This document shows positions 1 through 7,031 of a stretch of 14,093 bases of DNA, in pieces. Location: positions 1 through 14,093 of the forward strand of contig JAMCYD010000014.1 in the NCBI GenBank assembly GCA_023473785.1, read 5' to 3'. Made by a program: the position numbers and the translations under genes. The notes beneath the pieces were generated by a model. The model made no database searches. It had not been told where the DNA came from and saw nothing but the letters and a program-made list of their open reading frames with translations. The stretch's first letter is position 1. Each line of letters opens with the position of its first letter. The stretch comes from Patescibacteria group bacterium (lineage in GTDB: Bacteria; Patescibacteriota; Microgenomatia; Levybacterales; UBA12049).

Positions 1-591
1 CAGCCAATTATTCCAGTCTTCGATAAAAAAATATTTATAGGATTTCTTCGAGTTCTATCGGTGAGTTCATTTGAAAGTTCTGAAGACATAAAAAAATTGG
101 CTGCTTGGAGAAAAAAACATAATTGGTGGTTCCCAGCTCAATTCAAGGTTACGGTTGAAGGGACCAGGAAGTGGCTTGAGAATTTAATATTCCTTCAGAA
201 AGATAGATTACTCTTTATGGTAGAGACGCCAAGTGGGATTCCATTTGGACATATGGGTTTTTTTCGTTTTGATTTTGAAGATAGGTCATGCGAAGTTGAT
301 AATATAGTTAGAGGTGAAAACATAAAGCCAGGCGCTATGACACCTGCCTTAAAAGCATTAATTGAATGGGCTTTTTCTACTCTTAAGATTAGAACTCTTT
401 ATCTTACAACATATTATGATAATGAAAGAGCCACTGTTCTTTATGAAAGATGCGGCTTTAGAGTACTAAAAAAAATCCCCTTAAGAAAAATTAAAGAAGG
501 AAATATTGTAAGATGGGAGGAAGATAAAGCTCTGAGGGGAAAAGCAGAAAGGTACGACCTCAAGATGATTCTTGACAGGCCCAGCGCTTAA
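1..591 (+). CDS. GNAT-family N-acetyltransferase (5'-truncated by window edge)
   Basis: This is an acetyl-CoA-dependent acyltransferase of the GNAT fold, probably acting on an amino sugar or other small amine. The reading frame is open to base 1, giving 196 residues in the window with no stop. The GTG at 61 is probably not the start, because the 20 codons before it continue the typical GNAT first strand (IFIGFLRVL, residues 11-19). Visible landmarks are AAWRKKH (34-40) and TVEGTRKWLE (51-60), as in RimJ/RimL and PseH-like sugar acetyltransferases. The beta4 strand and pyrophosphate loop are near VRGENIKPGAM (103-113), which is looser than the usual Q/RxxGxG/A. The classic GNAT end, NERATVLYERCGFRV, spans 141-155. 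It overlaps the next glycosyltransferase by 1 bp (TAATG), so it belongs to the polysaccharide operon. That context favours a sugar-nucleotide acetyltransferase over a ribosomal-protein one, but the substrate is inferred. Confidence 0.85.
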   Translation, partial: QPIIPVFDKKIFIGFLRVLSVSSFESSEDIKKLAAWRKKHNWWFPAQFKVTVEGTRKWLENLIFLQKDRLLFMVETPSGIPFGHMGFFRFDFEDRSCEVDNIVRGENIKPGAMTPALKALIEWAFSTLKIRTLYLTTYYDNERATVLYERCGFRVLKKIPLRKIKEGNIVRWEEDKALRGKAERYDLKMILDRPSA

Positions 592-1613
592 TGGTAAAAC
601 TTCCTTCCATATCAATAGTATCGCCAACTTATAATTGCGACCTTAAGATTTTCAAGGAAAGTCTTGAATCCATTAAAAATCAGGATTATCCTAAAGAACT
701 TATTGAGCAGATTAGGATCGATGGGGGATCGGAGAATGATACAGTTAAGCTTGCGAGATCGTACGGAGCTAAAGTCATAGAAAGACCTGATCTCCTTGAA
801 GCTTCTCAAGAAAGGATGGGCATAGCTTTTTTGGAAGCAAAAAATGAAATAATTCTTATTCTTGAGTCCGATAATATTTTGATTGGAAAGAATTGGCTAA
901 AGTTAATGGTACAGCCTTTTATCGAGAATAAAGATATCTTTTGCACTTTTAGCATGTATAACGGACTAAGAAAAAGCTTACCAGCGCTTACTCGTTATTT
1001 TGCTTTGTTTGGTACCAACGATGCATTCTTATATTATCTTGGAAAAATTGAGAAGATGCCTCTTGATGTAAAGAATAAATACGATAAAGGAGCGGTTATT
1101 AAGGAAAATTCAAATTATTTTACTGTGAAGTTTGACTCATCTAATCTGCCCCCTATGGGAGATAATGGGTTTATGATAAGACAAAAAGTTTTAAGAGAAG
1201 TTCTATCTACTCCAAAAGGCTTTATGCATGTAGATGCTTGGGCCTCATTAGTAAGAAAAGGTTACAATAAATTTGGGGTTGTAAAGAATTCGATAATACA
1301 TTATTCCGGGAATAGTATTATCAAGCAATATAAAAATAGAGTACTGATAAAAAAGAAATTTTTTGATAAAGAAAGAGGTAGGAGAGACTATTACACTTTT
1401 AACTTCCACTCCTTAAAAGATATGGTAAATCTTTTAAAGTTTATAGTTATAGCGGGAACATTTGTAATACCAATTATCCGAAGCCTGAAAGGATATTCTA
1501 GTATTAGAGATATAGCTTGGTTTTTCCATCCCTTAGTCTGTTTTGTGGCTCTTTTCATGTATTCAACCTCTGAATTATTTTTTTTAATTAATTATCATGG
1601 AAGAAGAGCTTAA
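591..1613 (+). CDS. Family 2 glycosyltransferase with C-terminal membrane segments
   Basis: Inverting GT-A enzyme that transfers a sugar from a nucleotide donor at the cytoplasmic membrane face. The N-terminus VSPTYNCD (10-17) is the standard GT2 first strand, and IDGGSENDT (43-51) is the nucleotide-binding region. ESDN (92-95) sits where the metal-binding DxD normally lies, so the first Asp is replaced by Glu. GDNGFMIR (190-197) and HVDAW (213-217) fit the acceptor-side and catalytic-base region. Two hydrophobic stretches (about 278-296 and 308-336) would anchor it to the membrane, an arrangement common in polyprenyl-linked glycan assembly. The ATG overlaps the preceding stop (TAATG) and has no clear Shine-Dalgarno, implying translational coupling. 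The end overlaps the transketolase start by 17 bp. The family is secure; donor and acceptor are unknown. Confidence 0.9.
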   Translation: MVKLPSISIVSPTYNCDLKIFKESLESIKNQDYPKELIEQIRIDGGSENDTVKLARSYGAKVIERPDLLEASQERMGIAFLEAKNEIILILESDNILIGKNWLKLMVQPFIENKDIFCTFSMYNGLRKSLPALTRYFALFGTNDAFLYYLGKIEKMPLDVKNKYDKGAVIKENSNYFTVKFDSSNLPPMGDNGFMIRQKVLREVLSTPKGFMHVDAWASLVRKGYNKFGVVKNSIIHYSGNSIIKQYKNRVLIKKKFFDKERGRRDYYTFNFHSLKDMVNLLKFIVIAGTFVIPIIRSLKGYSSIRDIAWFFHPLVCFVALFMYSTSELFFLINYHGRRA

Positions 1614-2412
1614 GAAAACAGCGAGTAAGGTTCGAAAGGATATAATCTTAATGAGCCTACGTGCAAAAAGCGCACATACGGGAGGTGCTCTTTCCTGTGT
1701 CGAAATTTTGGTCTCCTTATATTTTAAAGTAATGAAAGTGTTTCCAGAAGATCCTTATAACGCAAAACGTGATCGTTTAGTTTTCTCAAAAGCCCACGAT
1801 GCAAAAGCATTATACGCAGTTCTATGCGAAAGAGGTTTTTTCGACAGAAAGATACTTGAAGGTTATGAAGTAGATGGAGGATTTCTCCCGGGACATTCAA
1901 CTCGTCATTGTGCCCCCGGAGTTGAAGTGTCTGCCGGGTCTTTAGGGCACGGACTTCCTATGGCAGCAGGCATGGCTTATGTAGGAAAGAAAGATCGAAA
2001 AAGTTTTAAAGTTTTTGCAGTTCTTTCGGATGGAGAATGCGATGAAGGTTCAACTTGGGAGGCAATACTATTTTCAGGACATCACAGGCTTGATAATTTA
2101 ATCGCAATTGTTGATTACAACAAACTACAGGGTTTCGGATATATTAAAGATATACTTGATCTTGAGCCACTTAAAGATAAATGGAGCGCTTTTGGTTGGG
2201 AAGTAAGAGATGTTGACGGGCACAATATTGCGGATTTAATCAAAAATCTTTCCAAAGTCCCTTTTAAAAAAGGAAAACCATCTGTAATTATCGCTCATAC
2301 AATTAAAGGATTTAAAGGTGTACCTAAACATGTAAACCAAATTTCATCACAATATAAACCACCATCCGAAGAGGAAGCAATGAAAGTAATTAAAAATTTG
2401 GATAGAGAATGA
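1597..2412 (+). CDS. Transketolase, N-terminal (PP-domain) subunit
   Basis: Half of a split thiamine-diphosphate enzyme that moves two-carbon ketol units between sugars. At 271 aa it has the usual size for a stand-alone N-subunit. Motifs in order are SAHTGG (25-30, substrate His), SKAHDAKALY (64-73, for the usual SKGHAAPALY), FLPGHS (96-101), GSLGHGL (114-120), the ThDP/metal signature SDGECDEG (144-151) and its closing IVDYN (171-175). Near the C-terminus most relatives read KGKGVSFMENN-x-x-WH-Y-KPP. Here the aligned segment is KGFKGVPKHVNQ followed by SSQYKPP, so the conserved Trp-His pair is Ser-Gln. This may mean altered donor use compared with housekeeping transketolase. The start is fixed by the family's N-terminal helix just before the SAHTGG motif. 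There is no Shine-Dalgarno, the gene overlaps the GT2 gene by 17 bp, and it is ATGA-coupled to the C-subunit. Its place in a glycan locus suggests a role in sugar-nucleotide chemistry rather than the pentose phosphate pathway. Confidence 0.93.
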   Translation: MEEELKKTASKVRKDIILMSLRAKSAHTGGALSCVEILVSLYFKVMKVFPEDPYNAKRDRLVFSKAHDAKALYAVLCERGFFDRKILEGYEVDGGFLPGHSTRHCAPGVEVSAGSLGHGLPMAAGMAYVGKKDRKSFKVFAVLSDGECDEGSTWEAILFSGHHRLDNLIAIVDYNKLQGFGYIKDILDLEPLKDKWSAFGWEVRDVDGHNIADLIKNLSKVPFKKGKPSVIIAHTIKGFKGVPKHVNQISSQYKPPSEEEAMKVIKNLDRE

Positions 2413-3329
2413 GAACTGCTTTTATAAATACCCTATATAAAATTGCAAAAAGGGATAAGAGAGTAATGTTTGTGGCCGCAGATTTGGGATATTCTGTGGT
2501 CGAGCGCTTTATGCAAGATTTACCTTCTCAATATTTAAACATTGGTATTTCTGAGCAAAATATGGCAGGGGTTGCGGCAGGAATGACAACGGAAGGCAAA
2601 ATTCCGGTAATTTATTCAATTGTGCCCTTCGCTACTATGCGAAATTTTGAACAAATAAGAAACGATATTTGCTATCAAAATCTAAATGTTAAAATTGTCG
2701 GGGTAGGAGCGGGATTTTCTTATGGACCTTATGCTCATACACACCATGGGCTTGAAGATATTGGAATCTTACGTACTCTTGCAAACCTTGTAATACTTTG
2801 TCCTGGCGATCCCATAGAGGTGGGCCTTGCTACGCGCGAAGCTCTTTCTCATGTTGGCCCAGTTTACTTGCGTTTAGGAAAAGCAGGAGAACCAAACATT
2901 CATAAAAATAAACCAAGATTTAAGATTGGGAAAGGAATAGTGCTTCAAGAGGGAAAGGATGTAACTGTATTTGGCACTTCCAATTTACTTCAAAGAGCGC
3001 AAGAGGTAAGCGTTAAATTAAAAGACAAAGGAGTATCCGTGCGACTCGTTAGCATGCATACAATTAAGCCTATTGATGTAGATCTTATAATTGATTCAGT
3101 AAAGAAAACCCGTGCAATTTTTACGGTTGAAGAACATTCAATTATTGGAGGTTTGGGAAGTGCGGTTGCCGAAGTTATTGCTGAGAGTGGCATAAGAACA
3201 AAATTTAAAAGAATTGGTGTTCCGGACCGTTTTACTAAGGTAATTGGATTACAGGAATATATGAGAAAAGCAAATGGACTAGGAGTTGAACAAATAATTA
3301 ATACGATTCTTACAACCCTAAATTCCTAA
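2409..3329 (+). CDS. Transketolase, C-terminal (Pyr + C-terminal domain) subunit
   Basis: Partner of the preceding subunit; the ThDP active site forms at the interface of the two chains. The Pyr domain fills about 1-165 and contains the cofactor-activating Glu in GISEQNM (E49). It also holds the RNFEQIRNDI helix (78-87), which lies over the aminopyrimidine, and the substrate loop GAGFSYGPYAHTHHGLED (100-117). The SYG...THH form of this loop resembles transketolases of surface-polysaccharide clusters more than housekeeping enzymes (family recollection, not a search). The C-terminal transketolase domain follows from about 185, with VEEHSIIGGLGSAVAE (240-255). The 306-aa length is normal for this subunit. 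The ATG overlaps the N-subunit stop by 4 bp, ensuring balanced synthesis. The stop codon lies inside an inverted repeat and overlaps the convergent aminotransferase-fold gene by 4 bp. Confidence 0.93.
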   Translation: MRTAFINTLYKIAKRDKRVMFVAADLGYSVVERFMQDLPSQYLNIGISEQNMAGVAAGMTTEGKIPVIYSIVPFATMRNFEQIRNDICYQNLNVKIVGVGAGFSYGPYAHTHHGLEDIGILRTLANLVILCPGDPIEVGLATREALSHVGPVYLRLGKAGEPNIHKNKPRFKIGKGIVLQEGKDVTVFGTSNLLQRAQEVSVKLKDKGVSVRLVSMHTIKPIDVDLIIDSVKKTRAIFTVEEHSIIGGLGSAVAEVIAESGIRTKFKRIGVPDRFTKVIGLQEYMRKANGLGVEQIINTILTTLNS

Positions 3330-3347
3330 AGATATTTATTTAGGAAT
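3322..3347. terminator. Inverted repeat spanning two convergent stop codons, possible bidirectional terminator
   Basis: A perfect 9-bp inverted repeat, ATTCCTAAA (3322-3330) and TTTAGGAAT (3339-3347), is separated by an 8-nt loop. It sits exactly where the transketolase C-subunit (+) and the 3-dehydratase-like gene (-) converge. The TAA stop of the first is 3327-3329 and the TAG stop of the second reads 3328-3326, both in the left arm. The stem has only two G-C pairs, and neither strand has a proper T-tract right after it. It would therefore be a weak intrinsic terminator at best, or a stem that protects mRNA ends. No other terminator candidate exists between the two genes because they overlap. 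Confidence 0.35.
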
Positions 3348-4540
3348 CTCTTAAATGCATCCTCAATTTTTTCCAGATGTTTTTTCTCGAGTCCCTGATG
3401 ACAACCAATTACAAACCCGCGTTCCATAACTTCATTTGTGAAAGGATAGCTGCCGTTTATGACTCTCTTCTGAATATTCTTGAAACCTGATTGTTTTAAA
3501 ATATTCCCAGCGAAAATAGGACGAGTTTGAATATTATTCTCCTCAAGATACTTCACAAGCTCGAGACGCTTAAAGGGAGCAGTTTTACGGATTGTAAGTG
3601 GAAAAGTAATCCATTGTGTTTTAACAAGCCTATCTTGTATTGGAAGAATGAATAAATCCTCGTAGGTTTTGAAAAATCTATGAAGATACGCAAAATTTCT
3701 TTCCCGTATTTTTCTAAAGCGTGGGAGCTTTTTAAGCTGAGCATTACCAAAAGCAGAAGCCATTTCTACCGGAAGCATATTGTATCCTACAGCATCAAAT
3801 ACAAATTTTGCATCATAAGGTATGCCGCCGACTTTCGCCCTAAACCTCATGTTTATATTCTCTGTTTCTCCAAAAAGAGCAGAACTTCTTCCCCATCCTC
3901 TTAATACTTTTGCTTTGTCTTTCCAATCGGATCTGTTTACCATAATCATTCCACCATTTCCTCCTGCGGTAATGACATGAGAGCCAAAAAAACTTGTCGT
4001 TGTTATATCTGTGTAGGATCCTGTACGTTTTCCATCAAATGTTGCCCCCAATGTATCACAGGAGTCTTCAATTAAAAACAGGTTGTATCTTTTAGCAATA
4101 GCATGAAGTCTCTTCATGTCTGGTACATTTCCAAGAAGAAGAGGAATCATAAGAGCTTTTGTCTTTCTTGAAATTAGCTTTTCAACTTGATCCAAGTTAA
4201 CAATATATTTTCCTTGTTCGACATCGGCAAAAACAGGAATGAGCTTTTTTTGAATGATTGGCGCTACTGTAGTTGAAAATGTTAAAAGTGGAGTTATGAC
4301 TTCTGAGCCTTCCGGCAAATTTAGAAGTTCAAAAGCAAGTAAATTTGCCGAGGACCCCGAGTTGACCATTATTCCATATTTCTTCCCAAAAAGTTTTGGG
4401 ACATGTTCTTCAAATTCACGAGTTTCCCTTCCCGTATTGGTTCTATGCTCACGAAGAACTGCGAGAACTCTCTTTTCTTCTTCTTCTCCGTGTACGGCAA
4501 GCGCATAGGGAACTCTTAGTCCTTTCGGATTTTTTGACAT
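3326..4540 (-). CDS. PLP/PMP-dependent sugar-nucleotide 3-dehydratase (ColD/RfbH type, DegT fold), lacking Fe-S cysteines
   Basis: Member of the DegT/DnrJ/EryC1/StrS aspartate-aminotransferase fold, 404 aa. Cofactor features are NSGSSANLL (60-68, phosphate loop) and IEDSCD (157-162, with D159 for the pyridine nitrogen). In true aminotransferases the segment TSFFGSHVITAGGNGG (182-197) carries the Schiff-base lysine; here that position is His188 (codon CAT, 3979-3977). This K-to-H change is diagnostic of 3-dehydratases that remove the C3 hydroxyl of a 4-keto sugar nucleotide, such as ColD (GDP-4-keto-6-deoxymannose) and RfbH/AscC (CDP-4-keto-6-deoxyglucose). The protein has only two cysteines (C161, C380). 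It therefore cannot hold the [2Fe-2S] cluster of RfbH/E1 and should work by a ColD-like mechanism, probably regenerating PMP with glutamate. VGYNMLPVEMASAFG (251-265) and RFRKIRERN (274-282) also match the family. It is expressed from its own promoter, divergent from the membrane-protein operon and convergent with the transketolase genes. The sugar base is unknown. Confidence 0.85.
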   Translation of the reverse strand: MSKNPKGLRVPYALAVHGEEEEKRVLAVLREHRTNTGRETREFEEHVPKLFGKKYGIMVNSGSSANLLAFELLNLPEGSEVITPLLTFSTTVAPIIQKKLIPVFADVEQGKYIVNLDQVEKLISRKTKALMIPLLLGNVPDMKRLHAIAKRYNLFLIEDSCDTLGATFDGKRTGSYTDITTTSFFGSHVITAGGNGGMIMVNRSDWKDKAKVLRGWGRSSALFGETENINMRFRAKVGGIPYDAKFVFDAVGYNMLPVEMASAFGNAQLKKLPRFRKIRERNFAYLHRFFKTYEDLFILPIQDRLVKTQWITFPLTIRKTAPFKRLELVKYLEENNIQTRPIFAGNILKQSGFKNIQKRVINGSYPFTNEVMERGFVIGCHQGLEKKHLEKIEDAFKRFLNKYL

Positions 4541-4548
4541 AGAAGTTA

Positions 4549-4577
4549 ATTCTATTACAAGATAAGTTGTTTTGCAA
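4549..4577 (-). promoter_or_regulatory. Sigma70-type promoter for the 3-dehydratase gene (leaderless)
   Basis: On the minus strand, TTGCAA (4577-4572) as -35 and TAGAAT (4554-4549, one mismatch to TATAAT) as -10 are separated by exactly 17 bp. Transcription would begin 6-8 nt past the -10, at about 4542-4540. The ATG begins at 4540, so the mRNA would be leaderless or have only one or two untranslated bases. No Shine-Dalgarno is present, which agrees. The -35 is only 4/6, so confidence is moderate. Confidence 0.55.
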
Positions 4578-4584
4578 GACTAAA

Positions 4585-4593
4585 TGATATAAT
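4585..4593 (+). promoter_or_regulatory. Extended -10 promoter for the membrane-protein operon (near-leaderless)
   Basis: TGATATAAT at 4585-4593 is a perfect extended -10 (TGn followed by consensus TATAAT). A TTG-starting -35 candidate (TTGTTT, 4567-4572) lies at a short 15-bp spacing, and none is well placed at 17 bp, which suits an extended -10 promoter. Initiation 6-8 nt downstream would fall near 4599-4601, leaving only about 3-6 nt before the ATG at 4605. It is back-to-back with the minus-strand promoter in the 64-bp divergent region. Confidence 0.6.
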
Positions 4594-4606
4594 ATGAAGA
4601 CTTCAT
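4594..4606. repeat. 13-bp palindrome over the predicted transcription start, possible operator
   Basis: ATGAAG-A-CTTCAT (4594-4606) is a perfect 6-1-6 inverted repeat. It lies directly after the -10 box and covers both the predicted transcription start and the first bases of the start codon at 4605. Its position would suit a repressor site or a 5'-end hairpin controlling a leaderless message. A 6-bp half-site can occur by chance in AT-rich DNA, and I see no second copy in the window. Confidence 0.25.
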
Positions 4607-7031
4607 GCATTTGTCTGGCACAAAAAAACTTTTAATAATCATTTCTTTAATTCTTGTAATTATACCTTTCTTTTGGCTTAAACCTGGGGAGGTGGATGTA
4701 GGGGGAGATGCGTCTAGGCTATATTTTTATGATCCGGGAGCCTACATTAGGAATTTGCCTATTTGGACGATATCTCCTCAGGGCACAGGCCCAGAGTTTT
4801 CTTATCAATTTTCATTACCATTTATTTTTTTATTATTAATTTTAAAAACGATTTTACAATCTCCCTGGCTATTAATAACTGTTTTTAACAGCGTCAGTCT
4901 TGTGGTTTCATTCTTAGCAATGTATGGGGTAGTAATAGAATTATTAAAAAAAGAGAAAATTAATTCCAATACACAAAGTCTAATGCGATACTCTGCGATA
5001 TTTGCCTCTTTATTTTATCTTTTTATGCCAATTTCAGTCTATGGTGGCTGGGATAAAGCACTACTTGATCATACTCAAATTTTCATTAACCCCCTTATGT
5101 TCTTTTTGCTTTTAAGGTTTATTAATACATTTAGAATACAATATTTGCTTTTATCTCTTCTTGTCTCTTTTATTTTTTCCTATAATTTTTCCTATAGCTC
5201 AGCTCCAAAATTTTTTGCATTTTTTCCCATAGCCTTTCTATATCTCATTTTTTATGCTCATTTTATAAAAAAAATAAAATTACCAATTAAGCAAATTATC
5301 GTTGGTTTTATTTTATTTTTAGGCCTGCAATCCTTTCATCTCATTCCTCAAATTTCAAATATCTTGGACCCCACAAGTTATTCATATTTTAAAATTATAT
5401 CTAAAGCAGGAAAGATCGATGCTATAAATTTTTTTGAATCAATCGCTCAATACGTTAAATCCAGCGATAATCTTATCGCTCTTGCACCAAAAGCCTCTTT
5501 ACCATTAGGTCTTAATGCTATTTTTATATTGTTCCCGGCTATACTTATAATTGCTGCTATTTTGAATCGAAAGATTTCGATATTTGACAGAAGGCAAGCG
5601 TTCAATTTTCTTCTCGTTTTTACTTTTTTTATTATCATATTTTTCTTTATCACAGCAAATATCACAAACATAGGTTTTAATTTCTACAAATTATTTTTTA
5701 ATATTCCAGGATTCGCTATGTTTCGAAGCTTCTTTGGACAATGGGCACATACCTACATATTCTTTTACTCACTTATTATAGGTTTCTCGTTGTATTATGT
5801 GCTTTATTTTCTAAGTAATTTTAAGCGATTAGCGCTATATCTGCTTGTTGTATTTGCGATCATTATAAGCGGTTTACCACTCATTAAAGGAGACATAGTG
5901 AATATGCTATTAACAAGGAACGCCGGAGTTGATGTCCGAGTCCCGATTTTAATGGATCGAGAATATGAGAAAATGTTACTTTATGTAAGGGATATTCCAA
6001 TAGATGCAAAATTTATTTCATTTCCAATGACAGATTATTTCTATCAAATTCTTGGAGGGAAGTATGGAGGAGCCTATCTAGGGCCTTCAACAATTGCTTA
6101 TCTTACGGGTAAAAAAGACTTTGCAGGTTATCAGATATTGCAACCATTAAGTGAAGTATTTGAAAATTACGTCAAATTGAATGACTATAATAGCATCGTT
6201 CGTTTATTTGGAATCCTCAATATTAAATATATTCTTTACAATTCAGATCCCTATATATTAAATAACTTTCTTGATTTTCCCTATCAACACATGCGAACAT
6301 TCTTGCCAGGAGATCAGAAGTCTTACGGGGAATTTATCAAAAAACTTGAAGCATCGGAATTTAAAAGTTTTGCCAACAAGTATTTTATATACGGGATTTC
6401 TCAAAACTTATATTTACCGCATATTTATACCGCGGAAGAAATTATATTTTCAGATCTTAACTTTAATGAGGCAGGATACGTTAATAAAAAATTCTTCGGA
6501 GAAATGAAGAATAAAAAAATAAGGAGCGCATATTTAGATAAGAAAATATCTTCGGAGTTTAAAGATAGAAAACTTGATGTTCCAAAAGTTACTTTTACAA
6601 AAATTAATCCGACAAAATATATAATTAAAATTGAGAAAGCAAAAGATCCTTATCTTCTAATATTTTCAGAGAGTTTTAATTCTAAGTGGAAATTATTTTC
6701 TTCATCTACGCAAGAGCCTTTTAAAAGAAAGGTGTCAACATATTTTGATGGGAATGTTGTTGAAATGGAACACCAAAATTCATTTTTTGATTTTCGCACT
6801 TTTGAAACAATTGGAAAAACACCCGTTGCGGATAAAAGTCACATAATGGTAAATGGATACGCGAATGCCTGGTATATAACACCATCTGGTGCGCAGAAGA
6901 AAGACTCCTATATCCTTATTCTTGAAATGACATCTCAAAGACTTTTCTATCTAGGTCTTTTTCTATCCTCTATAGCTTTTATTGTTTGTTTGGTTTGGTT
7001 AGTTATGGTATTATCTAAGTCTAAAGAATAA
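4605..7031 (+). CDS. Large multi-spanning GT-C/YfhO-like membrane glycosyltransferase candidate (paralogue 1)
   Basis: An 808-aa polytopic protein with a hydrophobic N-terminal helix (9-25). This is followed by an extracytoplasmic loop, GEVDVGGDASRLYFYDP (28-44), whose Asp35 is placed like the catalytic acid of GT-C enzymes that use polyprenyl-phosphate sugars. Many further helices run to about 425. Conserved internal motifs are GGWDKALLDH (147-156) and FNIPGFAMFRSFFGQ (365-379), the latter like the P-G-x-x-x-F-R motif of YfhO relatives. Residues about 430-775 form a soluble extracytoplasmic part. Within it, KINPTKY (666-672), LLIFSESFNSKW (684-695) and VNGYANAWYI (749-758) mark a beta-rich C-terminal domain before the last membrane helix (781-803). 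The GGD-S-R-L-Y-x-Y-D-P segment recalls the DTKLDL-DP motif of mycobacterial AftD. It is closely related to the 1210-aa protein downstream. It is the first gene of the operon, behind an extended -10 promoter. The enzymatic role is inferred from fold and context. Confidence 0.7.
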   Translation: MHLSGTKKLLIIISLILVIIPFFWLKPGEVDVGGDASRLYFYDPGAYIRNLPIWTISPQGTGPEFSYQFSLPFIFLLLILKTILQSPWLLITVFNSVSLVVSFLAMYGVVIELLKKEKINSNTQSLMRYSAIFASLFYLFMPISVYGGWDKALLDHTQIFINPLMFFLLLRFINTFRIQYLLLSLLVSFIFSYNFSYSSAPKFFAFFPIAFLYLIFYAHFIKKIKLPIKQIIVGFILFLGLQSFHLIPQISNILDPTSYSYFKIISKAGKIDAINFFESIAQYVKSSDNLIALAPKASLPLGLNAIFILFPAILIIAAILNRKISIFDRRQAFNFLLVFTFFIIIFFFITANITNIGFNFYKLFFNIPGFAMFRSFFGQWAHTYIFFYSLIIGFSLYYVLYFLSNFKRLALYLLVVFAIIISGLPLIKGDIVNMLLTRNAGVDVRVPILMDREYEKMLLYVRDIPIDAKFISFPMTDYFYQILGGKYGGAYLGPSTIAYLTGKKDFAGYQILQPLSEVFENYVKLNDYNSIVRLFGILNIKYILYNSDPYILNNFLDFPYQHMRTFLPGDQKSYGEFIKKLEASEFKSFANKYFIYGISQNLYLPHIYTAEEIIFSDLNFNEAGYVNKKFFGEMKNKKIRSAYLDKKISSEFKDRKLDVPKVTFTKINPTKYIIKIEKAKDPYLLIFSESFNSKWKLFSSSTQEPFKRKVSTYFDGNVVEMEHQNSFFDFRTFETIGKTPVADKSHIMVNGYANAWYITPSGAQKKDSYILILEMTSQRLFYLGLFLSSIAFIVCLVWLVMVLSKSKE

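Noticed and set aside
61..591. GTG at 61 as the true start of the acetyltransferase
   Set aside because: The frame is open from base 1, and the 20 preceding codons supply the expected first beta-strand (IFIGFLRVL). The gene is cut by the window edge.
1597..3329. 1-deoxyxylulose-5-phosphate synthase or a pyruvate dehydrogenase E1 pair
   Set aside because: The SDGECDEG signature, LGHGL, THHGLED and subunit sizes of 271 and 306 aa fit split transketolase; the longer DXS N-domain and E1-alpha motifs are absent.
4254..4508. Possible 84-aa gene on the + strand, antisense to the 3-dehydratase
   Set aside because: Its translation is low-complexity, Ser-rich sequence explained by the opposite-strand codons; there is no promoter or homologous motif.
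3326..4540. Ordinary DegT-type sugar aminotransferase
   Set aside because: The Schiff-base lysine position in SFFGSHVITAGG is histidine, so a normal transamination cycle with an internal aldimine is not expected.
3326..4540. Fe-S-dependent RfbH/E1 3-dehydrase
   Set aside because: Only two cysteines (C161, C380) exist in the whole protein; four in a fixed pattern are needed for the [2Fe-2S] cluster.
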